From the NCBI GenBank assembly GCA_903833025.1, contig CAILDT010000409.1:1-7235 (forward strand): a stretch of 7,235 bases of DNA. Reading direction: 5' to 3'. A model generated the notes under the pieces. That model searched no databases. It saw only the letters and a program-made list of their open reading frames with translations, and was not told the DNA's origin. Positions 1 through 6,012 of the stretch are shown piece after piece; within the stretch, counting starts at the first letter, position 1; the number at the start of each line of letters is the position of its first letter. The DNA is from an uncultured Bacteroidota bacterium. GTDB lineage: Bacteria; Bacteroidota; Bacteroidia; 2-12-FULL-35-15. Made by a program: the position numbers and the translations under genes.

Positions 1-7
1 CCGATCT
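1..7. other. Residual Illumina adapter at contig edge
   Basis: The first seven bases, CCGATCT, are identical to the 3' end of the Illumina TruSeq adapter (GCTCTTCCGATCT). Read on the minus strand they are AGATCGG, the first bases of adapter read-through. The genome sequence therefore probably starts at base 8. Seven bases alone could match by chance, but the reading is supported by the gene crossing this point: its family continues with a Cys after the Glu found here, and the codon is TG plus the questionable base. Confidence 0.75.
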
Positions 8-927
8 CATTCGATTATATAATCGAAATTAAAAGTACGTTGCAATCTTTTGCGCTGTATTACTGCATTATCAAAAGGGGAAAGCAAATGAATACTGCTT
101 TTTGGTTTTATATTTTCAATTGATTTTAGTTGTTGTTCTGTTGTAATAAACAAACTGTTTTCTGCTGCTTCTAAATTTACTTCTATTAATTCTCCTTCTT
201 TGAGCAAATGTTTTAATGATTTATTTATAGAAGTTTTCAGCCCTTTGCGCAAATAAGAAATTTCATTTTCGTTTACCATTCCGTACTGTTGTATTGCTCG
301 TTTTATTATATGTTGGGTATGTTCTTTTTCAGATGGGAAAGAGGTATCAATGTTTTTCGGTAGTACTCTTTCTGTTAAATTATATACTTTTTGAAATCCT
401 TGTCGCTTTTCAACCATTAATTTACCTTCCATAAAAAGTTGTTCCAAAGCACGTTTTGCGGGTTTCCAGTTCCACATTCCGGGGCGTTTTTGGTTGTCTT
501 CAAAATCTTTGGATTGTAATGCGCCTTCTGCTTTTATTTTATCGAGTACGTATTTGTTCATCTTTTTATCTTGATTGAACCAATGTGATTTGCCGTCGGA
601 ATATGCTTTTTTTAAGGGCAAAGAAAAGCGGTAATCGCTCATCGGGAGGTAGGATGCGGCGTGGCTCCAGTATTCGAAAATGGTTTTGTCGGTTTCTAAG
701 AGTTGATTCAAATAGGTTTCTTTGTAATTTGGCTGGCGGCTCCAAAGGGTGTGATGGTGAGCACGGGCGACTACTGCTAAGGTGTCTATTTGTATGTATC
801 CTAAATGTTGGATGGTGGCGAGGGTTGCTTTTTTGCCTTTTGCGAAATCTGGTTTTAATAATTGTTGGCTGTTTAATAAAAGTAGTTTTGCTTGGTGGGG
901 CGATATGGTTTTGTTTTGTTTTTTCAT
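7..927 (-). CDS. ycaQ: YcaQ/AlkZ-like winged-helix DNA glycosylase, 3' end cut off
   Basis: The 306 visible residues match the HTH_42 (AlkZ/YcaQ) family of DNA glycosylases. The E. coli member YcaQ (AlkX) removes N7-alkylguanines and unhooks nitrogen-mustard interstrand crosslinks in the cytoplasm. The catalytic QxD motif of the YcaQ branch is present as Q46-I-D48 within GYIQIDTLAVVARAHHH (residues 43-59). Further family blocks are YWSHAASYLPMSDYRF (86-101), WNWKPAKRALEQLF (152-165), a winged-helix stretch through FQKVYNLTERVLP (178-190), and LLSPFDNAVIQRKR (281-294). Full-length members have roughly 400 residues, so about 100 C-terminal residues are missing. The sequence ends at FDYIIE, where E. 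coli YcaQ continues with Glu-Cys-Tyr. The TGA stop is made with the presumed adapter base at position 7, so this is a partial gene rather than a natural truncation. The ATG is the first in frame and has no Shine-Dalgarno site. The gene is divergent from the permease genes. The family call is firm; substrate preference is inferred from the QxD motif. Confidence 0.88.
   Translation of the reverse strand: MKKQNKTISPHQAKLLLLNSQQLLKPDFAKGKKATLATIQHLGYIQIDTLAVVARAHHHTLWSRQPNYKETYLNQLLETDKTIFEYWSHAASYLPMSDYRFSLPLKKAYSDGKSHWFNQDKKMNKYVLDKIKAEGALQSKDFEDNQKRPGMWNWKPAKRALEQLFMEGKLMVEKRQGFQKVYNLTERVLPKNIDTSFPSEKEHTQHIIKRAIQQYGMVNENEISYLRKGLKTSINKSLKHLLKEGELIEVNLEAAENSLFITTEQQLKSIENIKPKSSIHLLSPFDNAVIQRKRLQRTFNFDYIIE
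10..27. repeat. 18-bp perfect palindrome in the glycosylase gene end
   Basis: TTCGATTATATAATCGAA reads the same on both strands. It lies inside the glycosylase coding sequence (residues FDYIIE) and two bases from the presumed start of genuine sequence. It may simply be a coding coincidence. As a fold-back sequence it could have contributed to the assembly ending here. No function is claimed. Confidence 0.6.
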
Positions 928-944
928 CTATTATATAGGAGGAG

Positions 945-952
945 CGAAAGTA
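945..952 (-). promoter_or_regulatory. Possible -7 promoter element for the glycosylase gene
   Basis: On the minus strand the sequence is TACTTTCG followed by CTCC, one mismatch from the Bacteroidota -7 consensus TAnnTTTG. No clear -33 TTTG is seen. It would give a short leader of about 10-15 bases ahead of the ATG at 927. This is an inference from position and similarity. Confidence 0.35.
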
Positions 953-1072
953 GAAATTTTAGTAGAATTAATCTTAAATTCGTGTTATTTTGTTATTTAT
1001 TCGACGAATGATTAAAAAGTGATTACGAATGGCTTAAAAGTGTATGAGTTTGAGGTGAGCCACTTTCCAGAA

Positions 1073-1198
1073 TTTGATTGACACCTTGCGTTTTTTGATT
1101 GGCACCTTGCGTATTTTGGTTGACACTTTGTGTTTTTTGATTTACACTCTGCGTTTTTGGGTTGACACCTTGTGTTTTTTGACTTGCACTTTGGTGCG
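1073..1198. repeat. Six imperfect 21-bp tandem repeats
   Basis: Six consecutive units of exactly 21 bases start at 1073, 1094, 1115, 1136, 1157 and 1178. The shared core is TTGRYTKRCACYYTGYG flanked by T-runs. Units 1 and 2 differ at only two positions; units 5 and 6 are the most diverged, and unit 6 loses the core at its right end. Most differences are transitions (A/G or C/T), and there are no indels. The period equals seven codons and also about two turns of B-DNA. The array ends three bases before the C/G-rich hairpin. It is a minisatellite-like intergenic array of unknown function. It lacks the unique spacers of a CRISPR. Confidence 0.9.
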
Positions 1199-1200
1199 AC

Positions 1201-1240
1201 CACCCCCCAGCCCCCTCCTTGAAGAAAGGAGGGGGTGAAG
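1201..1240. repeat. C/G-rich REP-like palindromic element
   Basis: A perfect 10-bp inverted repeat, CCCCCTCCTT (1211-1220) and AAGGAGGGGG (1226-1235), encloses a five-base loop. It is flanked by CACCCCCCAG on the left and GTG on the right. Its base composition is unlike the AT-rich surroundings. Sequences of this style (CCCCCTCCTT...AAGGAGGGGG beside CACCCCCC) occur as dispersed intergenic palindromes in bacterial genomes, and I read this as one such REP-like element. No U-tract follows the stem on either strand, so it does not look like a standard terminator. Mobility by a RAYT-type transposase is possible, but none is encoded here. Confidence 0.65.
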
Positions 1241-1392
1241 TTTCGTAAAAAGTGAGAATGTTTAAAATTGGCGATGAAGATAAAAAACGAGCATACGACA
1301 CACCGACTGCCGGAGGCGCACATAGTACTTCACATTTGGTGTTTCATTTCGCGAAGCGGGAAAAAAAGGGGGTGATATTCTGAAAACTTGTC

Positions 1393-1400
1393 TATATTTG
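1393..1400 (+). promoter_or_regulatory. Promoter -7 element (TATATTTG) for the CAT permease
   Basis: TATATTTG matches the Bacteroidota -7 consensus TAnnTTTG exactly. It lies 51 bases before the permease ATG, giving a leader of roughly 45 bases. The expected -33 region (about 1365-1375) is A/G-rich with no TTTG, so the promoter would be of the weak-upstream type. Confidence 0.5.
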
Positions 1401-1451
1401 AACCGCATAAAATAAATGGTCCATAAACATTAATCAATAATAAATAAAAGC

Positions 1452-2942
1452 ATGGCAAATCTTTGGGTAAAAAAATCGATTTCAGGATTACAAAATGAAG
1501 CAGCAGAAGAGCAAGGAAGTTTAAAGCGAACTCTTGGCGCGAGGTCGCTGGTGGCACTTGGTATAGGGGCAATTATAGGTGCTGGATTATTTTCAATAAC
1601 CGGGGGTGCGGCTGCAAATAATGCGGGACCAGCCGTAACAATTTCATTTGTTATTGCAGCTGTTGCCTGTGCTTTTGCAGGTTTATGTTATGCCGAATTT
1701 GCTTCTATGATACCTGTTGCAGGTAGTGCCTATACATATTCGTATGCAACCTTAGGCGAATTTATTGCCTGGATAATCGGATGGGATTTAGTACTCGAAT
1801 ATGCTGTAGGTGCGGCAACTGTTTCAATTTCATGGTCGCGTTATTTTGTAAAATTTTTAGGATATTATGATATTCATCTTCCTCCAGGTATGACTATGTC
1901 TCCTTTCGATACTGCCAAATTAGCTGATGGAACTATAGTTCATGGCATGATAAATTTCCCTGCAATATTTATTGTTGTGTTAATGTCGTGTTTACTTATT
2001 AAAGGAACACGCGAATCTGCAGCTGTCAATAATTTTATCGTTGGCTTAAAAGTTTCAGTCGTTCTTATATTTATAATACTAGGTTGGGGATTTATTAATT
2101 CCGACAATTATACTCCTTACATTCCTGCCAATACAGGTGATTTTGGAAATTTTGGATGGAGTGGAATTGTTAGAGCAGCAGGAATTATCTTTTTTGCATA
2201 TATTGGTTTCGATGCAGTTTCCACTGCTGCACAGGAAGCCAAAAATCCAAAACGAGATATGCCAATAGGAATATTAGTTTCATTGGCTATTTGTACAATT
2301 TTATACCTTTTATTTGCTCATGTAATGACAGGAGTAGCAAATTACAAAAGTTTTCAGGGGGCTGATGGCATCGCTCCAGTTGCAGTTGCAATCGACCACA
2401 TGGGCAAAGCAGGCGCTGATGGCGTGATTGTTCCGTCGTATCCTTGGCTTAATAAAGGAATTATTATTGCAATACTTGCAGGCTATTCATCTGTAATTAT
2501 GGTGATGCTCATGGGGCAATCACGCGTATTTTTCTCAATGAGTAAAGATGGGCTACTGCCAAAAGTGTTTTCAAAGGTGCATCCTAAATTCGGAACCCCA
2601 TCTAAATCGAATTTATTATTTATGTTATTCGTTAGCTTGTTTGCCGCATTTGTTCCTGCACGTGTAGTAGGTGAAATGACTAGTATAGGTACATTACTTG
2701 CCTTCGTTCTTGTTTGTATTGGTGTTATTGTTCTGCGAAAAACGCAACCCGATTTGCCTCGTGCATTTAAAACACCATTCGTTCCTTTAGTTCCTATTTT
2801 AGGCATTCTTTCGTGCTTGGCAATGATGTTAGCCTTACCGGGCGACACTTGGCTAAGGTTAATAATATGGCTGATAATCGGGTTTGCAATTTATTTTGGA
2901 TATAGTATCAAGCACAGCAAACTCAATAACCCGAAAAAATAA
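1452..2942 (+). CDS. CAT-family APC amino acid permease
   Basis: This 496-residue inner-membrane protein belongs to the cationic amino acid transporter (CAT) branch of the APC superfamily, which imports amino acids by proton-coupled transport. It resembles the structurally known Geobacillus transporter GkApcT along its length. The unwound TM1 binding motif is GIGAIIGAGLF (37-47). YAEFASMIPVAGSAYTYSYA (80-99) and WDLVLEYAV (111-119) include E116, matching the conserved TM3 acid of GkApcT. K200 in TM5 (GLKVSVVL) matches the lysine linked to proton coupling. FFAYIGFDAVSTAAQEAKNP (247-266) is the TM6 block. VLRKTQPDLPRAFKTPFVP (427-445) is a CAT hallmark. About 12 hydrophobic segments are visible, and the length is typical. 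The start fits the short cytoplasmic N-terminus (MANLWVKKS) usual for relatives. The transported amino acid cannot be fixed from sequence; GkApcT itself handles alanine, so cationic substrates should not be assumed. A terminator follows the gene. Confidence 0.93.
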   Translation: MANLWVKKSISGLQNEAAEEQGSLKRTLGARSLVALGIGAIIGAGLFSITGGAAANNAGPAVTISFVIAAVACAFAGLCYAEFASMIPVAGSAYTYSYATLGEFIAWIIGWDLVLEYAVGAATVSISWSRYFVKFLGYYDIHLPPGMTMSPFDTAKLADGTIVHGMINFPAIFIVVLMSCLLIKGTRESAAVNNFIVGLKVSVVLIFIILGWGFINSDNYTPYIPANTGDFGNFGWSGIVRAAGIIFFAYIGFDAVSTAAQEAKNPKRDMPIGILVSLAICTILYLLFAHVMTGVANYKSFQGADGIAPVAVAIDHMGKAGADGVIVPSYPWLNKGIIIAILAGYSSVIMVMLMGQSRVFFSMSKDGLLPKVFSKVHPKFGTPSKSNLLFMLFVSLFAAFVPARVVGEMTSIGTLLAFVLVCIGVIVLRKTQPDLPRAFKTPFVPLVPILGILSCLAMMLALPGDTWLRLIIWLIIGFAIYFGYSIKHSKLNNPKK

Positions 2943-2960
2943 ACCAAATTGAAATATTTT

Positions 2961-2991
2961 TAAAAAGGACGGAATACAGCCGTCCTTTTTA
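2961..2991 (+). terminator. Rho-independent terminator after the CAT permease
   Basis: A perfect 12-bp inverted repeat, TAAAAAGGACGG (2961-2972) and CCGTCCTTTTTA (2980-2991), encloses a seven-base loop. The right arm provides a T-run that continues into ATTTT. It begins 18 bases after the permease stop codon and ends 16 bases before the next ATG. Because the arms are A-rich and T-rich, it could work in both directions, but no minus-strand gene needs it. Confidence 0.88.
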
Positions 2992-3007
2992 TTTTAAAAA
3001 AGAATTA

Positions 3008-4450
3008 ATGGAAAAAGAGTTAAAACGTTCTCTCGGATTAATAGACGCAACAAGCATAGTTGCGGGGTCAATGATTGGCTCTGGAATTTTTATTGTTACT
3101 TCCGAAATGACACGCGATATTGGTTCGGCAGGTTGGCTTATTGTTCTTTGGGTAGTTACCGGATTGATAACAGTATTCGCGGCATTAAGCTATGGCGAAC
3201 TTGCTGGGATGATGCCAAATGCCGGCGGACAATACGTTTACATTCAACGAGCTTATGGAAGAATGATTTCGTTTCTTTACGGCTGGACAGTTTTCACTGT
3301 AATTCAAACGGGAGTAATTGCTGCTGTTGCAGTGGCATTTGCAAAATACACTTCCGTCTTTTTCCCTGAATTAAATAATACTATCCTCGCAATTGGAGAT
3401 TCTTTTAAAGTTAATTATGCTCAATTGGTAGGAATAGCAAGTATTGTATTACTTACCTTCATCAATAGCAGAGGAGTAAAAAACGGAAAAAGTATTCAGT
3501 TGATTTTTACATCTGCAAAGTTATTTGCCTTATTTGCCTTGATAATTTTAGGAATAGCAATTGGTTTTAGAGGACATATACTGGCGGAGAATTTTAATAA
3601 TATGTGGGATGCAAGTAAAACGTTTTTTAATAAGGATACCAATCAATGGCAGGTAATTAATCTTTCTGGCTTTGCTTTGATGGGCGCAATGGGTGCGACA
3701 ATTATTAATTCATTATTTTCGAGTGATGCGTGGAACAATGTAACTTTTATTGCTGCCGAAATAAAAGACCCAAAGAAAAACATTCCGAGAAGTTTATTTC
3801 TCGGAACTTTTATTGTTACGATAATTTACATACTTGCAAACGTGGCGTATCTTGCTTTATTGCCAATGCACGGCAGCCCGACGGCTACTGATGCAATGGG
3901 GCAGGGAATAATGTTTTCGAGTAACGACAGAGTGGGTGCTGCCGCAGCATCAATGATATTTGGAAATCCGGCAGCGTATATAATGGCAGCATTAATAATG
4001 GTTTCCACTTTTGGTTGCAATAATGGATTAGTGCTTTCTGGAGCACGATTATTTTATGCGATGGCTAAAGATGGTTTGTTTTTTAAGAAAGCGGAAACAT
4101 TAAATGAAAGACAAGTTCCGGGAAAAGCATTGTGGTTTCAATGTATTTGGGCTTGTGTATTATGTTTGTCGGGCAAGTACAACGATTTATTGAAGTATGC
4201 AACATTCGCATCTTTGTTGTTTTACATATTAACGATAGCAGGCATTTTTATATTAAGAAAAAAAGAACCCAACGTTGAACGACCATATAAGGCGTTTGGT
4301 TATCCGCTAATTCCGATACTCTATATTATAGTAACTACAGCCATTTGCGTTGACTTGTTAATTTACGATACAAAAAGTACAGGTTTAGGTTTGTTGATAG
4401 TATTATTAGGAATCCCCGTTTATTATTTCACACAAAAGAAAACAAGTTAA
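3008..4450 (+). CDS. LAT-like APC amino acid permease
   Basis: This 480-residue multi-spanning membrane protein of the APC superfamily is distinct from the preceding permease and closer to the LAT-like/SteT type of amino acid transporter or exchanger. It has the TM1 substrate-backbone motif GSMIGSGIF (20-28), then SYGELAGMMPNAGGQYVYIQ (61-80) leading into RAYGRMISFLYGW, which corresponds to the LAT block YAEL...PxxGGEYVYL. SSDAWNNVTFIAAEIKDPKK (238-257) is the TM6-loop block, and ARLFYAMAKDGLF (346-358) precedes the late membrane segments. FILRKKEPNVERPYKAFGYP (414-433) is the usual C-terminal signature. About 12 hydrophobic segments are present. Length is slightly above the usual 440-470 residues because of a longer loop near 185-215 (FRGH to TNQWQVINL). 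The start ATG lies 16 bases after the terminator arm, so no separate promoter fits between them. Substrate and transport mode (exchange or symport) cannot be told from sequence. Confidence 0.9.
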   Translation: MEKELKRSLGLIDATSIVAGSMIGSGIFIVTSEMTRDIGSAGWLIVLWVVTGLITVFAALSYGELAGMMPNAGGQYVYIQRAYGRMISFLYGWTVFTVIQTGVIAAVAVAFAKYTSVFFPELNNTILAIGDSFKVNYAQLVGIASIVLLTFINSRGVKNGKSIQLIFTSAKLFALFALIILGIAIGFRGHILAENFNNMWDASKTFFNKDTNQWQVINLSGFALMGAMGATIINSLFSSDAWNNVTFIAAEIKDPKKNIPRSLFLGTFIVTIIYILANVAYLALLPMHGSPTATDAMGQGIMFSSNDRVGAAAASMIFGNPAAYIMAALIMVSTFGCNNGLVLSGARLFYAMAKDGLFFKKAETLNERQVPGKALWFQCIWACVLCLSGKYNDLLKYATFASLLFYILTIAGIFILRKKEPNVERPYKAFGYPLIPILYIIVTTAICVDLLIYDTKSTGLGLLIVLLGIPVYYFTQKKTS

Positions 4451-4498
4451 TTAACTAAAATGCCTTACTTCAATTGAAGAAGAGGTTGGAGAGGCAAA

Positions 4499-5446
4499 AT
4501 GAAAAGAATTTTCAAGGATTTTATGACGCATCACAAAAGTGAACGCAATGGTGTGTTTGTGCTGTTGGCTATTGTTTTTGTTCTTATTCTTTATCTCTCC
4601 TTTTCCTACCTATTATATACTCCTGATAAAATTGATTTTGCAAAGTTTGAAAAACAATTGAAATCATTTTCAGATTCTGTCAATTCCCAAGTTGACTCCT
4701 CTGGTGATGCTGAAAGGAAATACAAACGTTATGCATCTTATGGTAAAGAAGAAAAGTTAGCAACTTCAAAAGGGGAACGATTTAATTTCAATCCGAATGA
4801 TCTATCTGAAAATGATTGGAAACGAATGGGATTGTCCGACAAACAGATTCACGTGATAAAAAATTATGAATCAAAAGGTGGAAAGTTTAAAACAAAAACA
4901 GATGTAAAAAAGATGTATTGTATTCAGGAGAAGTTGTTTTTATCTATTGAAGCGTTTATTGTTATACCTGAAATAAAAAAGGATAGTGTAAGGAGTAAGT
5001 TCATAAAAAGAGATTCAGCAAAAACAGTTATTAAAATTCCTTTAGCTGTAATATTAGTTGAATTAAATTCTGCTGATTCTTTATCATTAATTAAAATAAG
5101 AGGAATAAAAGGGTTTTATGCTAAAAAGATAATCGAACGCAGAAAAGAACTTGGAGGATATTTTTCAAAAGAACAATTAATGGAATTATGGAAGTTTGAT
5201 AAAGAAAAGTATGACGGGGTGGAAAAATACGTTTCCGTGGATATCTCTTTAATAAAAAAAATAAATATTAATACTTGTACAGCTAAGGAATTAAAGCACC
5301 CTTACCTTAGTTGGAATGCAGATAATGGAATAATAAGCTATAGAACCAAGCACGGAAAGTTTGCGAACATTGAAGACATTAAGAAAACAGATTTGGTAGA
5401 TGACGAAACATACCGTAAAATTGCACCTTATTTAAAAACAGAATAA
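4499..5446 (+). CDS. Membrane-anchored helix-hairpin-helix (ComEA-like) protein
   Basis: This 315-residue protein has a basic N-terminus (MKRIFKDFMTHHKSER), one hydrophobic segment at about 18-40 that should anchor it in the inner membrane, a linker to about 94, and three helix-hairpin-helix modules. Module 1 is about 95-155 (FNFNPNDLSENDWKRMGLS, then KGGKFKTKTDVKKMY). Module 2 is about 187-248 (VELNSADSLSLIKIRGIKG, then LGGYFSKEQLMELW). It is the most canonical, with the G202-I-K-G205 hairpin. Module 3 is about 265-313 (ININTCTAKELKHPYLSWN, then HGKFANIEDI), and its hairpin has lost the glycine pair. HhH modules bind DNA backbone without sequence preference. ComEA, a competence protein, uses them to capture DNA during uptake, but the role of this Bacteroidota type is not established. 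A purine-rich GGAGAGG lies four bases before the ATG. The gene starts 48 bases after the permease with no terminator between, and its stop overlaps the apt start. Confidence 0.85.
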   Translation: MKRIFKDFMTHHKSERNGVFVLLAIVFVLILYLSFSYLLYTPDKIDFAKFEKQLKSFSDSVNSQVDSSGDAERKYKRYASYGKEEKLATSKGERFNFNPNDLSENDWKRMGLSDKQIHVIKNYESKGGKFKTKTDVKKMYCIQEKLFLSIEAFIVIPEIKKDSVRSKFIKRDSAKTVIKIPLAVILVELNSADSLSLIKIRGIKGFYAKKIIERRKELGGYFSKEQLMELWKFDKEKYDGVEKYVSVDISLIKKININTCTAKELKHPYLSWNADNGIISYRTKHGKFANIEDIKKTDLVDDETYRKIAPYLKTE

Positions 5447-5973
5447 TGTTAGAACAAAAAATAAAAGACACCATTCGTGATGTGAAAGATTTTCCAAAAC
5501 CAGGAATTTTATTTAAAGACATCACCCCTATTTTTCACAATCAAGAATTGTGTAATGAAATAGTGGCAGAATTTGCAAATAGATTTTCAAACGAAAAAAT
5601 CGATGCTATTGTAGGAGTTGAGAGCAGAGGTTTTTTATTTGGATTCGCTTTAGCAAATAAATTAAATGTTCCATTTATATTAGTTCGCAAAGCAGGAAAA
5701 CTGCCTTATGAAACCATTTCATATTCCTATAATTTAGAATATGGGAGTGCAAAAATAGAAATGCAAGTGGATGATATAAAAAAAGGGTGGAAAGTTATTA
5801 TTCACGACGATTTACTTGCTACTGGTGGGACAGCTGAAGCTGCTTCCATTTTAGTGCAAATGCAAGGTGGGTACATTGCGGGTTTTGCTTTTGTATTGGA
5901 ATTAGATTTTCTAAAGGGAAAAGAAAGGTTAGCGCAATATTCTCCAAACATAGTAAGTCTGGTAAATTATTAA
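5446..5973 (+). CDS. apt: Adenine phosphoribosyltransferase
   Basis: This cytoplasmic purine-salvage enzyme converts adenine and PRPP to AMP and pyrophosphate. Its 175 residues are the usual length. The N-terminus has the family block DFPKPGILFKDITPIF (15-30). GVESRGFLFG (57-66) is the substrate-side motif and RKAGKLP (81-87) the flexible-loop region. The type I phosphoribosyltransferase PRPP-binding motif is VIIHDDLLATGGT (117-129), with the paired acids D121 and D122. Here it reads IIHDD where VIVDD is more common, a tolerable change because both acids remain. The ATG overlaps the stop of the HhH gene in TAATG, which points to translation by reinitiation and shared transcription. I see nothing suggesting inactivation. 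Confidence 0.97.
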   Translation: MLEQKIKDTIRDVKDFPKPGILFKDITPIFHNQELCNEIVAEFANRFSNEKIDAIVGVESRGFLFGFALANKLNVPFILVRKAGKLPYETISYSYNLEYGSAKIEMQVDDIKKGWKVIIHDDLLATGGTAEAASILVQMQGGYIAGFAFVLELDFLKGKERLAQYSPNIVSLVNY

Positions 5974-5984
5974 AATAAAAAGTA

Positions 5985-5992
5985 TATTTTTG
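5985..5992 (+). promoter_or_regulatory. Possible -7 element (TATTTTTG) for the acyl-CoA dehydrogenase
   Basis: TATTTTTG fits TAnnTTTG and lies 20 bases before the ATG, which would give a leader of about 15 bases. No clear -33 TTTG is seen, and the region is A/T-rich, so chance occurrence is possible. If real, the dehydrogenase can be transcribed apart from apt. Confidence 0.4.
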
Positions 5993-6012
5993 TCAACTCA
6001 AAAAAAAGAAAG

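Larger units (their letters stand above)
928..1451. other. Divergent intergenic region with repeats, no convincing gene
   Basis: This 524-base gap separates the minus-strand glycosylase from the plus-strand CAT permease. It contains a possible glycosylase promoter next to that gene, six 21-bp tandem repeat units (1073-1198), a C/G-rich hairpin (1201-1240), about 150 bases of mixed sequence with only short palindromes (TTCGCGAA at 1348-1355), and the permease promoter at 1393-1400. Two overlapping minus-strand open frames run through the repeats (about 1012-1323). They are low-complexity translations of the repeat and hairpin and resemble no protein family I know, so I do not call them as genes. 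I see no tRNA or riboswitch. Confidence 0.7.

Noticed and set aside
585..938. Plus-strand open frames opposite the glycosylase gene
   Set aside because: They lie antisense to a clearly conserved gene and have biased, low-complexity translations without domain resemblance.
1073..1198. CRISPR array
   Set aside because: Units are directly adjacent with no unique spacers, the units are imperfect, and no cas gene is present.
1012..1323. Overlapping minus-strand open frames of 103 and 92 residues in the intergenic region
   Set aside because: They are translations of the 21-bp repeats and the C/G-rich hairpin in two frames, with no recognisable domain, no promoter or start context, and no sign of coding constraint.
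1326..1344. Partial direct repeat of the sequence around 1181-1199 (ACTT, four bases, TTTGGTG) flanking the hairpin, as a target-site duplication
   Set aside because: Only about 11 of 15 positions match, the copies are about 145 bases apart, and there is no transposase or terminal inverted repeat between them.
2483..2848. Minus-strand open frame of 121 residues inside the CAT permease
   Set aside because: It is a shadow of the conserved transporter sequence on the other strand and resembles no known family.
4460..4477. Five-codon open frame (MPYFN) in the leader of the HhH gene as a leader peptide
   Set aside because: It is too short and has no repeated regulatory codons or attenuator structure, so chance is the simplest explanation.
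4468..4479. 12-bp palindrome CTTCAATTGAAG between the LAT-like permease and the HhH gene as an operator
   Set aside because: It is a single short AT-rich palindrome with no promoter next to it and no regulator gene nearby.
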